Shown one piece after another: positions 23,703-31,314 of a stretch of 64,000 nucleotides of DNA (position 1 is its first letter; every line of letters starts with the position of its first letter). Origin of the DNA: Phycisphaerales bacterium (GTDB lineage: Bacteria > Planctomycetota > Phycisphaerae > Phycisphaerales > SM1A02); assembly GCA_030749435.1 (NCBI GenBank), contig JASMKH010000001.1:1-64000 (forward strand). Direction: 5' to 3'. The position numbers were made by a program, and so were the translations under genes. The notes beneath the pieces were generated by a model. It was not told the DNA's origin. It saw nothing but the letters and a program-made list of their open reading frames with translations, and searched no databases.

Positions 23703-24675
23703 GATCAGTTTCCGAGACGCATTGCGAGAGGCCATGACCGATGAGATGCGTCGGGATGAACGCGTCTTCCTGATCGGCGAAGAGGTCGCGGAGTATGACG
23801 GGGCCTACAAGGTCAGCAAGGGCATGCTTGCCCAGTTCGGCCCGAAGCGGGTCATTGACACGCCGATTTCCGAGAGCGGGTTCGCTGGCCTGGGCATTGG
23901 CGCCGCCATGATGGGGCTGCGGCCGATCGTCGAGTTCATGTCGTGGTCGTTCAGCTTGGTGGCCGCTGATCCGATTCTCAACAACGCGCCCAAGATGCTC
24001 TACATGAGTGGCGGGCAGTTCGGGTGTCCCATCGTGTTTCGTGGAAACGACGGTGCGGGTGGGCAACTCGGATCAACGCACTCATGGTGCGTCGAGTCGC
24101 TCTACGCGAACGTCCCGGGACTCAAGATCATCATTCCGTCCACACCCTATTCGGCCAAGGGGCTGCTGACGCAGGCGATTCAGGACGACGATCCGGTGTT
24201 CTGTCTGGAGAGTGAGCGGATGCTCGCATTGACAGGAGACGTTCCTGAGGAGTCCTACACCATTCCGATCGGGTCCGCCGACATCGTTCGGCCGGGCTCG
24301 GACTGCACGATTGTGAGTTTCGGACGGCCCGTACACTTTTGTCTGGAGGCGGCCGAAGCACTCGCCAAGGAGGGGATCGACTGCGAGGTCATTGACGGCC
24401 GGTCGATCAAGCCGCTGGACATCGAGACCTTCTCCGCCTCGGTTCGCAAAACCAATTACTGCGTCGTCGTCGACCAATCGTGGGCCTTTGCCTCGGTCGG
24501 TTCCGAAGTGGCTGCCGAATTGCACCGCTTGTGTTTCGATGATCTGGATAATCACGTCCATCGCGTTCACAGTGACGAAGTTCCGGCACCGTACGCTCAG
24601 AATCTTGAGCAGGAGATGCTTCCGAACGCCCGAAAGATCTGTGAAGCAGTCCGCAGTGCCACCTACAACGCCTGA
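23695..24675 (+). CDS. pdhB: Pyruvate dehydrogenase E1 component, beta subunit
   Basis: A 326-residue partner of PdhA. REISFRDALREAMTDEMRRDERVFLIGEEV with EYDGAYKVSKGML, DTPISESGFAGLGIGAAMMGLRPIVEFM and IIIPSTPYSAKGLLTQAIQDDDPVFCLE are classic E1beta segments; the C-terminal transketolase domain contains EVIDGRSIKPLD. GTG at 23695 is chosen because AGGAGG lies six bases upstream, which gives an 8-base overlap with pdhA. An ATG at 23677 would add six residues and would lie before that ribosome-binding site. No dihydrolipoamide dehydrogenase (E3) gene is in the window. Confidence 0.94.
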   Translation: MREISFRDALREAMTDEMRRDERVFLIGEEVAEYDGAYKVSKGMLAQFGPKRVIDTPISESGFAGLGIGAAMMGLRPIVEFMSWSFSLVAADPILNNAPKMLYMSGGQFGCPIVFRGNDGAGGQLGSTHSWCVESLYANVPGLKIIIPSTPYSAKGLLTQAIQDDDPVFCLESERMLALTGDVPEESYTIPIGSADIVRPGSDCTIVSFGRPVHFCLEAAEALAKEGIDCEVIDGRSIKPLDIETFSASVRKTNYCVVVDQSWAFASVGSEVAAELHRLCFDDLDNHVHRVHSDEVPAPYAQNLEQEMLPNARKICEAVRSATYNA

Positions 24676-24707
24676 GCACGACGTGCCTGTCGAGAGGCGA
24701 GACGCCA

Positions 24708-25988
24708 ATGACCATTGACATCACCATGCCGCGGCTCTCAGACACGATGGAGAAGGGGACCGTCATCAAGTGGCATGTCGGACCGGGAGACGAGGTGACC
24801 GCCGGAGACGTCATCGCAGACATCGAAACCGACAAGGCCACGATGGAAATGCAGTCCTTCGATGACGGCATTCTGTCCAGTATCGTGGTGGATGAAGGCG
24901 TTTCTGTGGACATCGGCACGGTGCTGGCGGTATTGGCCGAAGAGGGCGAGGAGGTCGCTGCGACCCCGGCGAGTGCTGGAAGCGAACCGATCGCTGCGGC
25001 CACCGAGCCACCGGCAACCGACGAGCCCCACCGCATCACACCGGTAGCGCGCCGGCTTGCCGAACAGTACGGCGTCGATGTGGCGACCCTGCGAGGGTCG
25101 GGTCCATCCGGGCGCGTCATCAAGCGCGATGTCCTGGCGGCTGCGAAAACAACCGACGAAGTCAGGGCAGCGGTACCGCCCTCGGCGCAGCGCGAGTCTC
25201 CGCCGGAGGTCACTCCGACGCCGGTGCCGGTGCCTGCTGCATCGATTCCAGCCACGCGGGTGGATCCGGCACCGCAGGCGTTGGCTCACAATGATCGCCG
25301 AGCGCCCGTCACCAGCATGCGACAGACGATCGCTCGGAGGCTGGTCGAGTCCAAGCAGGAGATCCCCCATTATCAGGTGTCCATGGTCTTCGCCATGGAT
25401 GCCATGATGGCGATGCGGCAGCAGCTCAACGTTGAGTTGGCCGATCAGGGTGTCAAACTCTCCGTCAATGACTTGCTCGTGCGGGCCTGCGCCGTGGCCA
25501 TGCACCGCAACCCGCTCATGAATGCCTCATGGGACGAAGACGCCATCGTGTATCACGGCGACGTCAACATTGGCATTGCCGTGGCGCTGCCCGAGGATCG
25601 TGGGGGCGGTCTGGTGGTTCCGGTCATTCATGCCGCCAACACCAAGAGCCTGCGAGTCATCTCCGCAGAGGCTCGAGTGCTGTCGGAGAAGGCGCGTACA
25701 CGGGGACTGTCGATCGAGGAGATGGAAGGCGCCACGTTCACGATTTCCAATCTCGGAATGTTCGGCGTTGACGCCTTCACTGCCATCATCAATCCACCCA
25801 ACAGCGCGATTCTCGCGGTTGGTGCCTCGATTCAGAAGCCGGTTGTCCGAGAGGGCGAACTTGCAGTCGGCTGGGAGATGAACGCGACATTGAGCAACGA
25901 CCACCGCGTCGTCGATGGCGCCACCGCGGCGCGGTATCTCGCGACGCTCAAGGAACTCATCGAGCACCCCGCAGCCATTCTGGTCTGA
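24708..25988 (+). CDS. pdhC: Pyruvate dehydrogenase E2 (dihydrolipoyl acetyltransferase)
   Basis: A 426-residue core protein of the complex. An N-terminal lipoyl domain carries the lipoylated Lys43 in ETDKATME. An Ala/Pro/Glu linker follows, then a peripheral E1/E3-binding domain (RITPVARRLAEQYGVDVATLRGSGPSGRVIKRDV) at ~105-140. A second Pro/Ala-rich linker leads to the catalytic domain from ~195, with DHRVVDG (His399, Asp403) as the active site. The order lipoyl-binding-catalytic, with one lipoyl domain, is usual. It begins 32 bases after pdhB and ends three bases before a convergent gene. Confidence 0.95.
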   Translation: MTIDITMPRLSDTMEKGTVIKWHVGPGDEVTAGDVIADIETDKATMEMQSFDDGILSSIVVDEGVSVDIGTVLAVLAEEGEEVAATPASAGSEPIAAATEPPATDEPHRITPVARRLAEQYGVDVATLRGSGPSGRVIKRDVLAAAKTTDEVRAAVPPSAQRESPPEVTPTPVPVPAASIPATRVDPAPQALAHNDRRAPVTSMRQTIARRLVESKQEIPHYQVSMVFAMDAMMAMRQQLNVELADQGVKLSVNDLLVRACAVAMHRNPLMNASWDEDAIVYHGDVNIGIAVALPEDRGGGLVVPVIHAANTKSLRVISAEARVLSEKARTRGLSIEEMEGATFTISNLGMFGVDAFTAIINPPNSAILAVGASIQKPVVREGELAVGWEMNATLSNDHRVVDGATAARYLATLKELIEHPAAILV

Positions 25989-25991
25989 GGA

Positions 25992-27782
25992 TCAGTTCGT
26001 ACCGGCAAGTTGCCGCATCGTGCGAACAAACCCGCGGGCGGTGGTCTTGAGGCTCATCATGGCGATCGCGGCCCAGCCCACGGCGGCGATGATCCCCGAG
26101 ACGACCAGCAGCCACTGCCCGCCGCCCGCCCCAAGCGGCGAGCCGCTCAGCATCGCCGGGCCGCTGATGGCCAGCACGATGCTGGCGAGCGGGCTTGCGG
26201 ACACGAATGGTGTGACGCCCCAGGCGACGGACGTGCCCGGCCCCGAGACGCAGGGAATGAGCAGCCCGGCGGCCAATCCGGCGATCACCGTTGAGGCCAG
26301 CATCGCATGGCTCGAGCGGCGGCTCCTGACCGACCAGTGCAGGCCGATGGCAATGCAGAAGGCGAGAAATGCAGGAAGCGTGAGGGCAAAGCCGATCAAC
26401 CCCCCCCACGACGCCACCGGCTGCAGCCCGGTGGGCGTCTGCAGCGCGAAGGCGGCTTCCCCACGGCTGGCAGCCAGCACACTTGCGGTCAGCACCGCCG
26501 TCGTGAGCGGCGCGAGCAGGAGCGGGGTCAGAAGCCTGCCGACGCCGATCAACTTGCCTCGCAGGTATGGGGTGGACTGAATGGGCGTGGTCAGCAGGAG
26601 ATCGAGCGTGCCGTCCTCACGGTCGCGGGTGATGGAAGTCGAGGCCGCCGCGATCGCCGCGAGGATCACCACGCTTGTTTCAATGAGGAGCACGATGAGG
26701 ATTCCCGATCGCGCCGTCGTCGGCAGGATGGATCCACCGCCGGCGAGCGAGAGCAACACCACGGTCACGGTGAGCGCGGCGGCAGCCCATCCCCATCGGG
26801 CGGTGTCCTCAAGCCTGCTGCGGGGGCGTCCGCCGGAGGCCCGCCAAGCAATCGGATTGAGCCCGACCGGCCGCGGGCGGCGTACCAGTCGCCGCCGCGA
26901 CGTGCTGCCGCGGCCCATGAGCGGGCCGAGGGTGCGGACGCGAAGGATGGCCCACCCGATGAGCAGCAGGGTGGCCGCGCCGCACGTGGCGAGGTAGGCG
27001 GCAAGGGGCTGACCAAGCCAGAATCGGACGAGCCCGGAACTTCCCAGGGGGGCGTTGGCGACGTATCTGGCTGGCCTCAGGAGTGACTCCAGGACGAGGA
27101 AGGGATTGAGCGGCGTGGCCCAGGTCGTACCCGTGGCACCGAGTACGCCGGGCACCGGCGAGCGAAGGCTCCCATCGGCAATCCAACTCAATGCCAGCGC
27201 CACAACGATCCCGGTGTAGAACCAGAGCACAGCCCGCCTGCCTCCGGTACGGCTGGCCGAGAGCATGACGGCAGCAGCCCCGACGACGCAGGCGGTTCCG
27301 GCAGCAACGGCTGCAGCGAGGACCACTGAGCCGGGATTGACGCCGCCCAGAATCTGGAGACTCAGGAGGATCGGCAGCCCGGCCAGAATCAGGGCAAGCA
27401 CGAAGAACACGCGGCCAGCCAGATTCCCCACGACGATGCCCATCGAGGACATGGGCGTGGTGAGCAGCAGATCCCAGGTCCGGGGGGAGGACTCCTGCTG
27501 AATGGCGCCCGCCATGAAGATGGGAGTCACGAGGCAGATGAGCGCGATTTCGACCAGGGTGGTCGCCTCAAAGATGAAAGCGCCGGCCATCGCCAGGCTT
27601 CGCAGCGAGGCATCGCCTCCGAACCCGACCGTCGCCAGGAGCGAGAGGGCGGCGGTGGCTGCCAGCACCGTGAGAAACAGCACCCGGATGAACTGGTGCC
27701 GCTTCCGCCGTGACGCCGTGACCACGATTCGCTCCACGAGCGGCCGGAAGTGTGTCTGTGTGATGGGTTTGGGGACTGGCAT
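25992..27782 (-). CDS. Single-chain ABC-2-type transporter permease (two fused halves)
   Basis: A ~596-residue membrane protein with roughly 12 hydrophobic segments. Two related blocks ~290 residues apart, TWDLLLTTPMSSMGIVVGNLAG (~105-125) and TLDLLLTTPIQSTPYLRGKLIG (~395-415), carry the ABC-2 signature 'E/R-D-G-T-x-D-LLLTTP...GK'. This suggests that two half-permeases were fused by duplication. ABC-2 permeases move lipids, polysaccharides or drugs outward, or fold into gliding/copper-type exporters. No ATPase gene lies next to it, so the partner must be elsewhere. ATG at 27782 is used; the frame extends 24 codons further without a better start, and no ribosome-binding site is clear. Confidence 0.8.
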   Translation of the reverse strand: MPVPKPITQTHFRPLVERIVVTASRRKRHQFIRVLFLTVLAATAALSLLATVGFGGDASLRSLAMAGAFIFEATTLVEIALICLVTPIFMAGAIQQESSPRTWDLLLTTPMSSMGIVVGNLAGRVFFVLALILAGLPILLSLQILGGVNPGSVVLAAAVAAGTACVVGAAAVMLSASRTGGRRAVLWFYTGIVVALALSWIADGSLRSPVPGVLGATGTTWATPLNPFLVLESLLRPARYVANAPLGSSGLVRFWLGQPLAAYLATCGAATLLLIGWAILRVRTLGPLMGRGSTSRRRLVRRPRPVGLNPIAWRASGGRPRSRLEDTARWGWAAAALTVTVVLLSLAGGGSILPTTARSGILIVLLIETSVVILAAIAAASTSITRDREDGTLDLLLTTPIQSTPYLRGKLIGVGRLLTPLLLAPLTTAVLTASVLAASRGEAAFALQTPTGLQPVASWGGLIGFALTLPAFLAFCIAIGLHWSVRSRRSSHAMLASTVIAGLAAGLLIPCVSGPGTSVAWGVTPFVSASPLASIVLAISGPAMLSGSPLGAGGGQWLLVVSGIIAAVGWAAIAMMSLKTTARGFVRTMRQLAGTN

Positions 27783-27862
27783 TGGGGGGGCACGGGGCCT
27801 CAATCCATCGGGATCAAGGGTGCAGGGGGGGCATTGGACGACTGACAGGGCCACAGGTCTGG

Positions 27863-27885
27863 CGTTATAGTGGGTTCTTATAACG
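27863..27885. promoter_or_regulatory. Inverted repeat CGTTATA-N9-TATAACG
   Basis: Perfect 7-bp arms (27863-27869 and 27879-27885) around nine bases, strikingly AT-rich for this sequence. It lies about 80 bases before the minus-strand permease start and 340 before rny. It could be an operator or overlap a promoter -10 region on either strand; no regulator assigned. Confidence 0.45.
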
Positions 27886-28170
27886 AGTGGTGGCGGGACC
27901 CTGCCAAAGTGCAGCCAACGCCACCTGTTTCACGGCTGGCCACGACACGGGCTGGACCGATTCACTCGGCCGATGGGCCGACACCGATTGCCATGCAACG
28001 GTGATAGATGAAGTGTGCTTTCGGGATGACCACTGTCATCCACCTCCCGGGGTCCGTGTGGGCACTCCGCCCACGGCACAGATCGGCCGACGTCAGGCCG
28101 ATGATCGGTTTGGTGCCCGCCGCTCCCTGCCTGGAGCGGGGGGGGCTGGCGAGGTATCTCGCACGTGTCA

Positions 28171-28190
28171 GCATGCCCTGAAGGGCATGC
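28171..28190 (+). promoter_or_regulatory. Perfect hairpin in the rny leader
   Basis: GCATGCCCT and AGGGCATGC pair perfectly around GA (or a TGAA tetraloop with a shorter stem), 34 bases before the RNase Y start codon and 21 before its ribosome-binding site. It may be a leader-RNA structure. Confidence 0.45.
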
Positions 28191-28224
28191 GGAGAGTGGC
28201 TGGTCGGTGCTGGGAGTGTTCCTG

Positions 28225-29892
28225 ATGCCGACGTTGGATGTGACTTTCGCGGTGCCGACACTGGTGGGCGGCGGGCTTCACGCTGGGGGAAGCGGCCGGA
28301 TCCCGGACTCCCTGCCGTTGCTGCTGGCGTTCGACTGGACCGCGGCCTTCACGCTGCTTGCCGGTGTGCTGGTGGGCGGGGTCTGCGGCGCCGTCGCGCT
28401 GAAACTGATTGCCGGCAGCGTCGTGTCGGCTGCTCGAAAGGAAGCCGAGACCGTCCGGTCGGCCGCCGCATCGGAAGCGGAGGCTGCCAAACAGAAGTCC
28501 GAATTGGACGCCGAGCGGGCCGCCAAAGATCGCCGCGAGGAGGTTGACCGCGAAGTCGCCGAGGCGCGAAAGGACATCAAGGCCAATCAGGACCGACTCT
28601 CGAAGCGAGAGGACAGTCTCGACGAGAAGACCGAACGGTTGGCCGGACGCGAGTCGTCGCTGGACAAGCGTCAATCCAAGGTGCAGTCCCGGGAGGAGTC
28701 TCTGGAGAAGCGGGCCGAAGTGGTGGAGGCGCGGGACTCCGAGATCACCGCCCGGCTCGCCGAGGTTGCGGAATTGAGCCTGGAGGATGCTCGAGCGGAG
28801 GTGCTCGAGCGCGTTGGACATGAAGCCGAGGAGGAATCCGCCGCCTTGAAGCGGCAGATCGTCGAGGCCGCCGAGAGTGACGCAAAGCGGCAGAGCCGAG
28901 AAATCACGCTCATGGCCATTCAACGATTCGCAGCTGAGCATGTCGCCGACTCGACGGTCAAGTCCGTCAAGATCCCGTCCGATGACCTGAAGGGCCGCAT
29001 CATCGGGCGTGAGGGGAGGAACATCCGGGCGATCGAGCGGGCCACCGGCGCCGACATTCTGGTCGACGACACGCCGGGCGTGATTTCGGTGTCGTGCTTT
29101 GATCCGATTCGCCGCGCGATTGCCGGCGAGTCGCTGGCCCGCCTCGTGGCCGACGGCCGCGTCCACCCTTCGCGGATCGAAGAGATCGTCGCGGCGGTCA
29201 AGAATGACCTTGAGGAGCGGATTACTGAAAAGGGAGGTGCGGCGGTCGTTGAGGCGAAGATGCGTGGCCTTCACCCCAAGGTCGTCGAGGCGATGGGGAA
29301 GCTGCACTTCAGGACCAGCTTCGGGCAGAATGTCCTTCGGCACTCGATTGAAGTCGCTTTTCTAAGCCAGTGCATCGCGGACCAGTTGGGACTCGACGGC
29401 GCGATTGCGCGGCGATGCGGCTTCCTGCACGACATCGGCAAGGCCATGGACCATGAGATGGAGGGTGGACATCCCGCAATCGGGATGGAGTTCGCGAGGC
29501 GGTTCGGCGAGAACCGCGACGAGGTGCTCAACGCCATCGGGGGGCACCATGGCGACATTCCCGCGACGAGTCCATACACACCGATTGTGATGGCTGCGGA
29601 TGCCGTTTCCGGCGCGCGGCCGGGGGCGCGGCGTGAGTCGATGGAGTTGTACATCCAGCGATTGAAACAACTGGAGGACATTGCCCGCGAGAGTGGGGCC
29701 GTGCGTGAGGCGTATGCCATCCAGGCGGGCCGCGAGGTGCGGGTCGTCGTCGACTCCGGCAAAGTCAATGATGACCAGGCGTTTGTGATCGCCGACAAGA
29801 TCGCCAAGCGGGTTGAGGATGAGATGACGTTCCCGGGTGAGATCAAGGTGACGGTGTTACGAGAGACGCGAGCCGAAGCGACGGCCCGATGA
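28225..29892 (+). CDS. rny: Ribonuclease Y
   Basis: A 555-residue membrane-anchored endoribonuclease that starts mRNA decay. It has a transmembrane segment (~AAFTLLAGVLVGGVCGAVALKLIAG), a long charged coiled coil (~75-235), a KH RNA-binding domain (DDLKGRIIGREGRNIRAIERATG), and an HD phosphodiesterase domain with RCGFLHDIGKAMDHEMEGGH. The C-terminal IADKIAKRVEDEMTFPGEIKVTVLRE is diagnostic. ATG at 28225 has GGGAG with 8-base spacing. Length is slightly more than the usual ~520 because of a ~40-residue N-terminal region before the membrane segment. EF-P follows after 18 bases. Confidence 0.96.
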   Translation: MPTLDVTFAVPTLVGGGLHAGGSGRIPDSLPLLLAFDWTAAFTLLAGVLVGGVCGAVALKLIAGSVVSAARKEAETVRSAAASEAEAAKQKSELDAERAAKDRREEVDREVAEARKDIKANQDRLSKREDSLDEKTERLAGRESSLDKRQSKVQSREESLEKRAEVVEARDSEITARLAEVAELSLEDARAEVLERVGHEAEEESAALKRQIVEAAESDAKRQSREITLMAIQRFAAEHVADSTVKSVKIPSDDLKGRIIGREGRNIRAIERATGADILVDDTPGVISVSCFDPIRRAIAGESLARLVADGRVHPSRIEEIVAAVKNDLEERITEKGGAAVVEAKMRGLHPKVVEAMGKLHFRTSFGQNVLRHSIEVAFLSQCIADQLGLDGAIARRCGFLHDIGKAMDHEMEGGHPAIGMEFARRFGENRDEVLNAIGGHHGDIPATSPYTPIVMAADAVSGARPGARRESMELYIQRLKQLEDIARESGAVREAYAIQAGREVRVVVDSGKVNDDQAFVIADKIAKRVEDEMTFPGEIKVTVLRETRAEATAR

Positions 29893-29910
29893 GCCAGGAG
29901 GCGGAAGCCC

Positions 29911-30483
29911 ATGCCAATCAAAGCAACTGAACTGAGAAAGGGTCAGGCGTTGATCTACGAGGGACAACTTCAGGTTGTTCTTGACACTGATCACGTCAAG
30001 CCTGGCAAGGGGCCTGCCTACGTGCAGGCGAAGATGAAGAATGTGGATACGGGAACAATCAAGACGAATCGCCTCAACTCAAGTGACAAGCTTGAGGACG
30101 TGTCGATCGACCGCCGCAAGATGCAGTACCTCTATGACTCGAGTGGTCATGGCAAGGGACCGTTCGTATTCATGGATGGCGAGACGTTCGATCAACTTGA
30201 AATCGATGGGGAGTTGCTGGGCGATTCGAAGAACTGGCTGATCGAGAGCCTGGAGTGTGTCGTCACGATCTTCGACGGCCGGGCCCTGGGTGTGGAACTT
30301 CCGGCTGCCGTCGAACTTGAGATCACCGACACGGCGCCTCAGCCCAAAGCGGCTACCGCCACCAACCAGTTGAAGGAGGCGACGGTCGAAACGGGGGCGC
30401 GGGTTCGAGTCCCACCATTCATCGACACGGGTCAGCGGGTCAGGATCAACACCGAGACCGGTGAGTACCTCGGCAAGGCCTGA
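29911..30483 (+). CDS. efp: Translation elongation factor P
   Basis: A 190-residue three-domain beta protein that relieves ribosome stalling at proline stretches. The N-terminal KOW-like domain has the modification loop KPGKGPAYVQAK, with Lys33 at the tip where EF-P is lysylated or otherwise modified. The OB-fold domains follow, ending with the EF-P signature VRVPPFIDTGQRVRINTETGEYLGKA. AGGAGG precedes the ATG. It lies between rny and rsmA with short gaps, suggesting co-transcription. The modification enzymes are not in the window. Confidence 0.96.
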   Translation: MPIKATELRKGQALIYEGQLQVVLDTDHVKPGKGPAYVQAKMKNVDTGTIKTNRLNSSDKLEDVSIDRRKMQYLYDSSGHGKGPFVFMDGETFDQLEIDGELLGDSKNWLIESLECVVTIFDGRALGVELPAAVELEITDTAPQPKAATATNQLKEATVETGARVRVPPFIDTGQRVRINTETGEYLGKA

Positions 30484-30491
30484 TCAGGGTC

Positions 30492-31310
30492 GTGCAGCGA
30501 CTCTCCGAGATCAAGGCGTTGCTGGCCGAGCGTGGACTGAGCCCGCGCAAGCGGTTCGGGCAGAACTTCCTCCACGATCACAATCTGCTTCGGCGACTGG
30601 TCGACGCCTCGAATGTCGGTCCCGGCGATCTCGTGCTCGAGGTCGGCCCCGGTACTGGAACGCTGACCGAGGCGATTCTTGAGCGGGGCGGCGATGTGAT
30701 CGCGGTCGAGATCGATGACGGGCTTGCGGATCTGATGGCCTCCCGGTTCGGCGATCGCATCACACTGGTGCGAGGCGATTGCCTGGGGCGTGGACGATCC
30801 TTGTCGGGTTCGGTTGTCGAGGCAATCGGCGGTCGGCCGTTTCGTCTTCTCGCCAACCTTCCCTATCAGATCGCCAGTCCCCTGATGGTGGAACTGCTGT
30901 TCGAGGACCATGGGTGCATCGGCCAGTGTGTCACTATTCAGAACGAAGTGGCAGACCGGCTGCTCGCTGCTCCCGGATCGTCGGCATGGGGTCCGCTGAG
31001 CATTCTGGTGCAGTGTTCCAGCGACGTCGAGCGAATTGCCACGCTGGGGCCGGGCTGTTTCTGGCCGCCGCCCAAAGTGACCAGCGCCATGGTCCGCATC
31101 ACACCACAGCGGCGACCGGCGCTCGACCTGCGGTCCTTCGCCACATTCATTACAAAGCTCTTCTCGACGCGCCGGAAGCAACTCGGCGGCGTGGTGGGCA
31201 TCGCGTGCGTGCGGGCAGCTGGCATCGAGCCGACACAGCGATGCGAACGGCTCGATATCGATTCACTTGAGCGGCTGTATCGTGCAGTGCGCGATACGGA
31301 GGCCTGCTGA
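30492..31310 (+). CDS. rsmA: 16S rRNA dimethyladenosine transferase RsmA (KsgA)
   Basis: A 272-residue methyltransferase that dimethylates A1518 and A1519 near the 3' end of 16S rRNA, a late 30S check. SPRKRFGQNFLHDHNLLRRLV is the KsgA N-terminal signature; the SAM motif is VLEVGPGTGTLTEAIL; the catalytic motif is NLPYQIASPL; and FWPPPKVTSAMVRI follows. The start is GTG at 30492, eight bases after efp, without a strong ribosome-binding site, so translational coupling is likely. Its stop is four bases before the convergent lptD stop. Confidence 0.95.
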   Translation: MQRLSEIKALLAERGLSPRKRFGQNFLHDHNLLRRLVDASNVGPGDLVLEVGPGTGTLTEAILERGGDVIAVEIDDGLADLMASRFGDRITLVRGDCLGRGRSLSGSVVEAIGGRPFRLLANLPYQIASPLMVELLFEDHGCIGQCVTIQNEVADRLLAAPGSSAWGPLSILVQCSSDVERIATLGPGCFWPPPKVTSAMVRITPQRRPALDLRSFATFITKLFSTRRKQLGGVVGIACVRAAGIEPTQRCERLDIDSLERLYRAVRDTEAC

Positions 31311-31314
31311 GGGG

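Larger units (their letters stand above)
27783..28224. other. 442-base gap upstream of rny with two hairpins
   Basis: No protein-coding frame is convincing. The gap holds the inverted repeat at 27863-27885, the hairpin at 28171-28190, and the RNase Y ribosome-binding site at 28212-28216. The ~280 bases between the two hairpins could be a long untranslated leader for rny. Confidence 0.5.
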
